This document shows positions 13,401 to 25,400 of a DNA stretch of 64,000 nucleotides, piece by piece. Both the position numbers and the translations under genes were made by a program. The stretch is from Hyposmocoma kahamanoa. Lineage: Eukaryota > Arthropoda > Insecta > Lepidoptera > Cosmopterigidae. The DNA is taken from positions 1,843,738-1,907,737 of the forward strand of contig NW_020654748.1 of the NCBI RefSeq assembly GCF_003589595.1, in the 5' to 3' direction. How positions within the stretch are numbered: the stretch's first letter is position 1; each line of letters opens with the position of its first letter. The notes under the pieces were generated by a model. It saw only the letters and a program-made list of their open reading frames with translations, had not been told where the DNA came from and did not search any database.

Positions 13401-16400
13401 GCAGGGCAAGTTTTGAATGGCCACCAGGCGCACGACTTCTTCGTCCCGCCACTTGGTATCATAAAAATAACCTTACCATGACGATATAATGACGCATATC
13501 TCTAGCCATCGTAAAATACTACTCTTTTTTGGCAAATTGCACAACGCCCCTAGCGTTCACATGTGGAAGTAACATTATGTATAATAATCTCGTGGTTCAA
13601 AAAGTTCGTGGAATTGTACATCTTTTTGCCAAGTTTTATTAAAATCGAAAATGCGCAAAACCGGATTCATTCCCTAATTTGCCACCCTTAGAGGTGGAAT
13701 ATTTTCTTCAAATTTAAATGGGACTAATACTGAGGTCTTAGAATAATAACACATAGAAACCTAGTCCGCACACGCTAAGTGAGGCAAAATGAAGCGCGCC
13801 AAAAGGGCTTACACGACCGGGCGGGCCTTCAGTGCTCAAGGTCAGCTTGCACCGCGAACAGCTCCAGAATTTTAGCTAAAAATGACGAAATGTGCGGTAA
13901 ATGAGTGTAAAAATACGTCAGTCAAACATAAAATAGATACTAACATCACATTCCACAAGGAAGTAACGCGTTTCAACTTGTATTTTTATATAAATATTCA
14001 CTAAAACCGAAAATGAACCTAGTTACTACTAAAACTAGCCTGCATGAATTTGATTTTTGCCTCACTTGTGACAGTTCGTTTGATATAAAACTATCATTCT
14101 ATGCGTTATTATTCTAAGACTGAGGTACCCTCTTTCCAACAAAAAAAAAAGAATCATCAAAATCGATTTACAATTGCCGGAGTTATCGCGTAACACATAC
14201 AAAAGGAATACAGTCTAATTGAGAACGTCCTCCTTTTTTTGAAGTCGATTAAAATATATTTTACTGTACCCTTCTCTGCGTGACTGGTGAACAACATTAT
14301 ACTGATTAAGTTCTCCTTACGGTTAAAAGATTAAATATACTTAAATTTCCATACAAAAACAAACGTAGGTGTTTGTCATTTATTATCTTCACTAAGTGAC
14401 ACTTAAACAATATTTGTCTTCTTTATGTTTGTTGTATTAAGATTTATTTATTGACTGAATGAGTTAGGTAGAGTACAGGTTGCAGAAATACTACTTAATA
14501 TACTTGGTTGTGTTGCGTACTAATCCGAGACTATACAAATCTAAAAAACTTGGACGCACTTCGGATGTCACTTGTGCACTAAGTCGATAAAAATCCGAGA
14601 AAGTACGAATAATAATAATAATAACGCACACACTCAACATTGCCCCGCACTAGGGAAACCCTGTGTCGCGGGTGCCATGGACACACACATAGACAACCAC
14701 AAATTACACCCAAACTCACGAGAGAAATAAATGTAGGCCATACAAATATTTCTCCCGGCCTGGGAATCGACCCCGGGGTCCTCGGCGTGGCAGTCCGGTA
14801 TGGTAACCGTTCCGCCACGGAGGCAGTTATAAATATCGTACACCTAGAGATAAAATGATCCCTGTGACATTTCGGACCGTCATTTCTCGGATTCGGAACT
14901 GGGGGTCTACTCTCGATATCCGTCCGAAACAATTACTGTCAAATAAGTAATATTCGAGAAAATTAAAAGACAAGTATCAAGTATGAAGCTTCATTCGCAT
15001 CACGCGTCTTTTCATTTGGTCAAGTATTGCTTATTTGGCAGTAATTGTTTCGGACGGATGTCGGACGGAGATCGAGAGTAGACCCCCTGATACGAATCGG
15101 GTGCAGTGCGGATGGTTTGACTTACTTACAAGCAGAGGCCGTAGGTTCGAATCCGCGGTACTGAATTCGGACTTCTTAGATTTTTAATGAATTTAAAATT
15201 TACCATGAGGTTTTCGGCGAAGGAAGACATCGTGATGAAACTTTTTATTTGTTATAATTATTAATACAAAGATCGAAAACTCAGAAAAAATTCCTTCGGT
15301 CCGATCGGATTCGAACCGACGTCTTCTTGCATACCGTGCCAGACGCTATGCCAACTATGCCACGGAACGAACCAACGGACCTCACGAATTTTTCTATGTG
15401 CTTGCGTCGTGTCTTTGTACTTGGTCTTTCAACGACTTTTTAGTCGTAGCGCCATCTATGAGAAATCTATTACAGATTTATCACCCAGTTAGTACCTTTA
15501 CAGCTACCAGTTATTTGTTATTAAGCTTATGTAATTTATTTTGTTACTATTATTGCAAATGCTATGTACACCGTAATTGTCACGTATATCAGATGTGATA
15601 CCGTATGTTGTATGTTTAAACGCTGTAATTATATGAAGTGGTAGTTTTTTTGTAAAAGGACAAAGTGACGGGACGAACAAGTCGTGCGCTTGATGGTAAG
15701 CGACACGCCTGTCCATAACAGTAGCAATACCACTCAGAGAATCACAAAGATATTAGGGGTACTGCCACTGCACCTAACACCCTAAGACATAAGTCGACAA
15801 GTTCCATGGGCCTATAATATCACCAGCAACCTTACCCTTCCAAACTGGAACGCAGTAATGCTCTCATTATTCCTGGGCGGCAGAAATAGGTAAAGTGGGA
15901 GTACCTCACTGGACGACCTCTATCACAAGGAGCTCTACGAGTTCTACTACTAAAACAGGTTCTCAACCCTTGGAAACATGTAGTCGCTAACCCCCACTGG
16001 GCTAGCGTGGCGAACTATGACCTTAACTATGAAAGAAATAACGGAATAATGACATATAAATAGGTTAAAAGTGATGATGACTTTGGAACCAAAAATAAAC
16101 TTAGTCATTACAATAAACAATGTTGATTATAATCAGATATTAAATTATCCCATTAAAATGATGTATGGTGTCATTCGAATAAATAATCATGAGGCATCGA
16201 CTCACTTGACATTCAAAAGAAGCGCGTGGACATAAATATTAATAAAAAAAAAACGAATAATTATTTAAAAATTATTAATTAAATATTGTTTTGTTTAGTG
16301 ATTTATCGACTTGTATTAGCCACTTATTCTATTTTTATTTCTTATACATTTTATCATTGTTTTCGTTATAAGAATAATAATCTAAATTACTACGCAACGT

Positions 16401-19400
16401 ATTTCACTCTAGAATACTTCATAACAGGAACCTGCGCACTTACAGCCACGTGCAGATATTTGGTTAAGCGAACAAAAATGCCTCTTACTTCTTTAAAAAA
16501 AAGAAAACAATAACCATATTAAAGTCATATAACTATACTTAACAATAAAAAACAATACGGGCCACATTTCGTTCTTTAAACCGCACCTAATTTGCACACT
16601 ATGGTTTCGTTTACTTATTCAACTCAAACAATAGCTACGCGATGTTTTAAATATCGTCTCGAAAGTTTCGTCACAATTTGCACCTCATTTTACTTTGAAA
16701 TTAACAAATTTATGCAAAACCAGAAACCCTCTGGCATCACCAGTTGATTGTAAACACACTTTCGGCTTTCGAACTTGAACGTCGAACGAGGCCATTTTGA
16801 TTTGGACTATTGAAATGGCAGAGATCCTTTTCGAATTTCAAATTTGTGTAAAAGTAACTAAAAGTGTCTTTGTTTTTTTAATAACATTTACTGATTAATA
16901 ATGTCAGGCAGAAGTATTGGAAGAACTCAATGCGCAGAATACAACGACACTTTCCATACAGCCATAAGATAATTTGCCGCTATGCGATAAAATCGCAATT
17001 CATAATATTAACGACATACGTAGGAGGGCAGAATCAACTAACAGAACCAAAATGTCCTAGAATCAACTAACATTTCAACTGCACTTGTGTTGCATCTCAA
17101 GAACATCTTGAACATTAATTTATTTTACAGATTTTATCGTTTAGATACAAGTTAATCTCAACGTGTTATCTAAAAAGAAACATATTTTATATATTGACTT
17201 ATTGATGTTTTTAATTTGTGTAATTAATACAGAAAGCGACACGCCTGTCTATAGCAGTTCCAGCGGTACTGAGAGCTATAAATCGCAAAGATCTGAAACA
17301 TAAATTGACAAGTCTAATGTGCATGTAATTTCACCAGCACCCATACCCTTCAAAACTGGCTAAAGCTCACATTTTGTCCTTAACAGCAGAAATCGATGCG
17401 GTGGCAGTCCTTCCTGGACGAACTCTTTCACAAGGAGCTCTACTGCTACTACTGTATTTTACATTCAGTAGAATAAGACGAAACAAAAAGACAATTAAAT
17501 TATTACAAAAACAAGCATGTCAAATAGGTCTATGGCTATAGAGTTCAGCCTAGTACGTAGCCCTCACAGACATTCTGCCATAACCTGTGATGGGTAGATA
17601 ATAACAAATATTAATACACGCAACTGCGTAAAAACGACATAATTAAAAATGTACAATATTCAAGAACAACAAATTTGCATCTTGGAATTGTTTAGCATTT
17701 GCATTCGAATATGAACGATTACTTATACTTGAAATCGAAAAAAATTACACGTTCCAATAAAAAAAAATGTATTTGATGAGGAGGGTGAATTCTCCAAATT
17801 GCGAAATGTGTGGAATTCCCGAGGATAATATTAGGGGTTAAAGTATGAAATTGCCGTCTTATTGCAATAGGTTCTTTGAATTTTCATAGAATCTTCATGG
17901 TTTGAGGTTTTCGAATGAAACTTTTTTCAAATGGTTTCTGTGATTTTTTTTTTTTTAATTTGAAACATTTGAATATCGACTTTCAATTGTTTTTGTTATT
18001 CAATTTAGACAAGAAAGATGGATACTGCGAAAATTCGAGTGATTTTTGAATACGAGTTCCGACGCGGAACTAACGCGGCAGAAACAGCCCGCAATATCAA
18101 TGCTGCGTTTGGAGAGGGGTCTACTAATGAACGCACCGTGCGATTTTGGTTTAAACGCTTTCGTGATGGAAATTTCGACTTAAAGAACGAGTCACGAGGA
18201 AGACCGCCCACACAGGTGAATAACGATGAATTAAGAGAGATAGTGGAAGCCGATCCTTGTCAAACTACCAGGAATTAGCGGCATGGTTTAACGTTACCTT
18301 ACCCACAATATTGACTCACTTGCGTCAAATCAATGAAATAAAAAAATACGAAAAATGGGTGCCTCATGATTTGACTGATCTGCAGAAAGAAACGCGTGTT
18401 GAAACTTGTGTTGCCTTGTTGAACCGGTACAGAAATGAAGGAATATTGGATCGAATTGTAACATGTGATGAAAAGTGGATTCTTTATGATAACCGGAAAA
18501 GAAAAATGCAATGGCTGACCCCAGGTCAAATGCCACAACAGTGTCCTAAAGCAAAACTTACCAATAAAAAGGTAATGGTAACTGTTTGGTGGTCTCAGCA
18601 TGGTGTTATTCACTATAGTTTTCTCCGATCTGGTCAAGCAATAACGGCAGATGTCTATTGTGCCGAACTCCGAACCATGTTGACAAAACTAGCAGTAAAA
18701 CAGCCCCGACTCATGAATCGATCTTCACCATTATTGCTCCACGACAACGCGAGACCTCACACAGCACGAGAAACCATTTTGACCCTTCAGGAACTGCAGT
18801 TAGAAACCATTCGTCATCCTCCGTATTCACCAGACCTTGCTCCAACGGACTACCATTTTTTTCGTGATTTGGACAATTATCTACGTGACAAGAAGTTTTC
18901 TTCCCAGGAGGCAGTACAAAATGCTTTCACACAGTTTGTGCAGTCTAGATCGTCGGAGTTCTATCGCAAAGGCATTAATAACCTTCCCATTAGATGGCAG
19001 CATTGTATAGATAATAATGGCAACTATTTTGATTAAATAAATTTGTTAAAAATTTAAAAAATAAACAATTTAGATTTTCAGTACAAATCGGCAATTTCAT
19101 ACTTTAACCCCTATTATATCATTTGCTCATGGAGTGTGTTGGGGAAGCTATCAGGGTTGTTTGCACAGGTTGGTTTTGACACATTAATGTTGGGTGGTTG
19201 CAATTCGTTCTGTCTACATGTTTAGGTAAGTAACCAGTATTATGATATTTATCTGTTTATATACTATATTAAGTGTTTCCTTGTATGCTGATATGTTTAA
19301 TAATGATCACAGTCCCTAAATGAATAAAGAGTTAAGACAAATACCTTTAGCCCGGCTTGACTCTAAGTATTATCCATTATATCCGATTTTTTTATTAATA

Positions 19401-22400
19401 ATTATAACAAACTAGTAGAGTAATTTCACAAAAAGTAATTGAATACCATTATAGTAAAACATCGTGATTTAATATCACTTGCAAACTTAATATTACATTA
19501 TTATTTTTTCATTCATTCTTAATTCTAGTTTCATATTATTACCCAAGTTGTGACACAGGAGTTTTTATTCTATTATAGCACGCCATGCCAGATGGGGAGC
19601 GGACTAAACCCACAAATGCATTTCGTGTTCCATTTTTTTTCTTTGTAGCTTCTGTTACGTAACTTGCAAAATAATGCATGTATAATAAAGTGAGCTGGAA
19701 ACGTGAGCGAGATTAAGTTCACATGTTGTTACCACGTGTGGGCTTATCAACGACTCAGACGTGTTCTTTGGAACCGTTGTGAATTTAACCTTTGTTTTGG
19801 GATGTACCTATAAATTGTAATATTGATTGCAATCAGTATTACGACGTTTTACTACGACGATATTAATTTATTTTTTGTGAAATATTTACTCTAGTTTGTT
19901 ATAATTATTAATACAAAAATCGAACACAAAGAAAAATTCCTGCAAATTTCATGCTACGGCAAAAATCCATGAAAACAAAAAACAAATATCTGTAACAAAC
20001 GCATCGAAGAATTTGTGAGGTCTGCTAATTCGGTTCGGGCGGGACATAGTCGCAGTGTCTACTCCCGTTCTTTGTCCGATATCCGTCCGAAACAATTATA
20101 GTCAAATAAGTAATATTCGACCAAATTAAAAGATGTATGATGCTTCATACTTGAGTTGTTTTTTGATTTGGTCGAATATTACTTATTTGACAGTTATTGT
20201 TTTGGACGTATGTCGGCCGGAGAGCGGGAGGAGATTTTTTCTTTGTTCTATCATTGTATTGTTTGTTCTATAAATAGATAGATAGATAACCAGTTTATTT
20301 AGCACAAATATAAACAGAAACAAAACATTTACAATCACTTCACAGAGTATAACATAAAAGCACATAGAACATTCATTATTAATTTTATACACATTTATAT
20401 AAAACACATACTGCGAGAAAAACAAATACTGTGAGAAAAACAAACAAATACAATAAGAACTGATAAAATTTTAATGTACCTATGACTACAGTTTGTGCTG
20501 AAACGGCCCTGACTCAGCATAAATACTGTAGACCGAGAGAAGTCAAATAGTGCTGGTTTTCTGCCAGTACCATATGGTGAGCGATCGCAGCCCAATAAGC
20601 CATGCCACCAAAGTGCATCACACACAAATATATATACCTAACTCTAAATACTATACATATATATATATCAAGCAAAAGTATAAGATGTAAAGCAAATAAT
20701 GTAAAGAGTGTAAGTAATGAAGGTAAGCAATATAAATAATAATGTAAGTTTGCAAACATAATATTAAATTATAACAATCTATCTCATTCGTATGATAACC
20801 AGGAACTCATAAAGGCTATTCGAATAGAAATGAACAGAATAGAATAGAAACCATTTATTACATAACGCCACAACACAATAATACACAGTAAGAAATTTAA
20901 AAAAATAAAAATTAAATTAAAACAAACTGACAATAGAATAACAAAAAAAAACTAAATAAAATAAATTAAAAATACAATCTTAGTAATTAAATAACCACAA
21001 AGCTAGTCAACACTATTGTTGTACTAAGTAGATGTCATGTGTGCGTCTGTGGCGTAATGTCACCGCCGGGAAAAGATTGTCACGCTGATTTTCAGTGGAC
21101 CCTAAATTCTATATTCCATCAAGTCCTATCTGCCACATTGGAATTAAGTGATGGAAAAATTCCCCAATTCCTACTGTCAGTGGTACTTAATAAGAAATAA
21201 AAAAAAAGTAGATAAACCTGTTCTGTCGTTTTTTTATTTGTAAATAAAAACTTAATATAACATATCATTGGAAAGACAAATTACGACAACAATATCTCGT
21301 TTTAACGAGTGCCATTAATTCCTAATGAATTGGTAAATAATCTAACATTGCCTACATTTAATTAATCTCTCGTAGCCAGATGTCAAAGGGAGTTTATTCT
21401 TTCGGACAATTAATCGCCCTCCGTCCTACACAGACTGTGTACGGACTGTCGGAGCCCGTGTGGCGACGGCGGCAGTACCGCGCGATCTGCCGTGAAGCCT
21501 GCTCGTGACGCGCTTAAGACTTAAACCGCCGAAATTTAGGCGAATTTCCCTAATAAGAAAAAAAATATATAAAGTACACATTACCATCATTCTATTTTCA
21601 AAACTTTGCAAAAAAAAAAATTACCGAGTTTTTGTTTTTTAATTTCCACTGCCAAAAGTTCCGATTTTGTACAGCCATGTCGGCGGATGTGTTGAGTGAT
21701 GATTTAAAATCCCGGCTGCATTTGACCACTAAAACAGTGGGACAAGATAGGATACGGAGGGCGAGAGAAAACAATGAAGATGTTGCGATACTGTCTATGT
21801 TTCTTCCGAATGCAACAGCTGAAAGGGAAAACAAGAAGTTTTGTTGTGCATTAAAGGATGAATGCCTTCTTGGAGATCCAAGGAAAACAGCTGCAGGTTA
21901 TTTTGCATGCATTTATATTCCTAGGTTACCTGTGTAAATCGAAATCGTTTACAGAACTTCTTTATTAGTCAGAGGCTGAGAGTATATGTAGTTTTTTAAA
22001 TTTCCTCATTTTCGCTTTGTCAAAGATAATCGTAAAAGGACAAATGATTTCCATCAAAGCTTTTGTCTAAAGTTTCCACAATTTCCGGACCGCCTATCCG
22101 CGTTCACATTAATCTATATTCGTAAGCCCTTAATTCAGTTGGCTCATTAATTCACTGAAATTGTAATTCAGTGAGCGTGTCTTTCTTTATTTACATTCAC
22201 GGAGACTATAATTTAATTTACGAACATTACCATTGACAATGTAAATCTTGTTTTTTTTCTGCTATCTGCAGTTTAAATTCAGTACGCGTGAATAGATTTT
22301 ATCTTTGCTTTATACGACGCCTTAAAATCCGGCAAAATGCAGTAACAAACATTTGGAATATGATTTAATTTCTAAATTTAATTTATCATTTGTTTTTAAA

Positions 22401-25400
22401 GACAAGTAAGTTAGTACTGCCCCAATTTTTTCAGTCTTTTTATTATAATTATTATAATAAATATTTTGGCTTTCACGTAAATGTTTTAGTCAAAGACAAA
22501 ATATTTATTTTTTAACACCAAAACTGAACTTTTGAATGTTTAATATGTGGACCAACTATGAAATATTTTCGATTCGTACAGACCTGTTTAAAAAAAGGTT
22601 TGTTTATTATCGTGTCTAAATATTACTTTGATCCTAACGAGAAACGTAAACATGGCCCGCCAAAGGTGTGAATCTGAACTAACAGCAAATATTGACTGTA
22701 TAGTATACATAATTCCCCGAATGCAACCTTATGTGTATATACAAAACAACCATTTTTAGAAAACGCGCTTTTTCGTTAAAAAATATAAAATAATTTTCAA
22801 CGGGAGTTACATTTACTGAATTAATTATCACTAAATACTTTATGATTGTTTACCTTAACCTGGTTATATGGTTACAAAATAAAATAAACCTTTCATATTA
22901 TGCTACTAACCAAATATAATGGGTTGACCAAAAAGATCGAGCGATATCAAAGTATAAAATTAAAAACAGTTCACAAAATTAGGATTAAACTTTAATTAAT
23001 TGTGTATTGGCCACCTTAATCTACATCTTCCGCCATCTAGCGGGTAATTTTAGAATTCCTGTCATAAAAATTCCACGTCTTATTACATTCTTTACTACTC
23101 AAAGTGCCGTTTGTTGATCCCTTCACTATCTGCCGCCAAGCAGTAATGTGAGCATTACGTAAGGATACTGATGAAATCACAGTCTCAGGGTGACGGGCGC
23201 AGTGGCCATGCCCCTCAGATCTTTGCGATTTATGTCTCTTGAATGGCACTGCAACTGCTATGGACAGGCGTGTCTCTTACCAACACGCACACAACTTGTT
23301 CGTCCCATCACTTGATGTTATAAAAAAATCAAAATCGTGTCAATTCAAAGAATGTTATAAGTCTGAAAGAAGTGAAAATCTAAAGGGACTATATCGAGCG
23401 GATACGGTGGATGAGGTAACATATGTCAATCTAAACTTACCTGCAATAATTTTTGAAGACGATTGCCCAGTCTTGAATCAAAGTCAAAGTCAAAGAATCA
23501 TTTTATTCCATAGGTAAAATAAATTTACACTCGAAAACGTCACATTTAAGCTAACGCTCGTTCACTACGCTGACTTCCCTGAGACGAACGAGCAAGAAAC
23601 TCTAGGGCTTGCTCTTTTCAAATAAACCTTAATGTCATGGAATACACTTTCAATCGAATTTGTGTGGATTCTGGAGCCATATCGTTTTCCATACATCTTT
23701 ATCTAACACGTAGTCTTCAATTTTGTAATATGACTTTTCAATCAAAATATTTCTAATGTAGTTTTTAAACTTAGGAAAATCATTTCAAGTCTTAATGTAT
23801 GCTTCGGAATCTTATTGTAAAACGTATACAGTTCCCCATAAAACAGTCGTTTACCTTGGTTAAACGAAATCGTGGTACCACGAGTTTCGACTTAGGTCTG
23901 AGGTTAATATTATGGATATCTTCTTTCATATTGAAATTATGTATATTTTCACGGGCATATAAAATATTTGAGTAAATGTACTGTGATGCCACGGTCATGA
24001 TACCAATCTCCTTAAACTTTTCTCTTAGAGGAATTCGAGGGCAAAGACGGTACGCAGAACGAATCGCTCGTTTTTAAAAAATACAAATATTGTTTGAATA
24101 TCTGCCGCTTTACCCCACACGAGAATCCCGTAGACAGTAGACATTATACTATGGAAGTAACTAAAGTAAACTAGTCTAGCAGTACTAACATCAGTTATTT
24201 TTCATGAATTATAAACTTAAAACTTTTCTCGCCTATTCTTAAAATAATATTGTTTTTAGAATGACCATAAACAACATAACATTTTAAAAGAAAAAAGTTT
24301 TTTCGTTCAAAGTTAGCTAATGATAAAAACCGCACGGACTTTTTGACCAACCCAACTAATATTTACTATCATAGCATTAACATAAGATGCTATATAAATA
24401 ACACGAAAGAAATAAAAGTTTATTTTTGATACTCCATTCTTTTATGCATTGCCATTGCATTGCCTCATACATCGACCAGTCATAAATATAAATACATATT
24501 AAAATTAGAATATTTTATAGACGTAAGGAGCACTAGACATTACTAAAATAGCAATGCGCGATTTTGAATGTTACTAATACTAATCATTGGAATGGGTAAA
24601 TTATTCGCCTGGGTCGAATCCGAGCGATCACTAGCAGAAGTGATCTATGGAACGTATGGATTAATTAGTATTATTAGTCCATAGATTCCATAGAGCATCA
24701 GTAATTAATGATCATTCGAGTCATTTGAATAAAAAATTAGTAGATTACTAATTTATTAAGTAACGAGTTGAATATAGAACTCATTCACAATCGCGCATGG
24801 CTACAATAGCATTACTACTAAACTTACTTATTTTCAGAAACTAATGACCTTTTCCCGTAAGTTAACCTTTTCGTTTAGTGTCTGTATAAATTTTTACGTG
24901 TGATGTATCACGTAATGTTAGAATGTATATCTGGATCATTGACTTACAAATAAACGGACGACGGGTCTAATACAAAAACCACGAAAAAAATGTCCTAAGT
25001 CAACCTATTTAAACGTAGTGACGTGTAAAGGAATATGAAAAAGCTAAAACATTGAATTTAAATTGTAATGTCATCGCAGTACTGTCTAATTTTGCTTGCT
25101 TCGCTGTCAGTCGAACAAACGAAGACTAAAGCGTGAATGACGCTCTGTATACGATTTTAACGCCCTATAAGTTCGGACACTTTTTAGCGCGGACCCGACG
25201 TCCTTATAATTGTAAGTAAATGATCTGGATAAATACATTTTTATCATCTCTATGTTTAAATTTACAAAACAAATTAAGCTACATTTAAAGAAAGAATTTG
25301 TGAAGGTGAAAATGGCGCGCTGTTATGTTTATAATCACAAAACAATTGAAATGACATTTAAAAAAGGAATTTTTGTAAAGAGTAAAGATAAAAATGGTGC

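Larger units (their letters stand above)
13596..14250 (+). repeat. AACCGACYTC-family repeat split by P-like MITE
   Basis: The left half is 13596-13736 and the right half 14119-14250, ending GAAGTCGATT. The 382-bp P-like MITE separates them. The left terminal bases are lost. Confidence 0.75.
22918..24358 (-). mobile_element. Old mariner shell with nested LINE and repeat insertions
   Basis: The left end GGGTTGACCAAAAAG (22921-22935) and right end CTTTTTGACCAACCC (24339-24353) are imperfect inverted copies and resemble classical mariner ends. Next to the left end, minus-strand sequence around 23028-23074 reads FYDR, then with a frame change KLPARWRKM, like the C-terminus of mariner transposases (compare FYRKGINNLPIRW in the 17830 copy). 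The interior is filled by a repeat at 23095-23330 and a LINE tail at 23475-24200. Confidence 0.6.

Noticed and set aside
13031..13452. Four overlapping frames in the GC-rich MITE
   Set aside because: They arise from GC richness and inverted motifs; none resembles a known protein.
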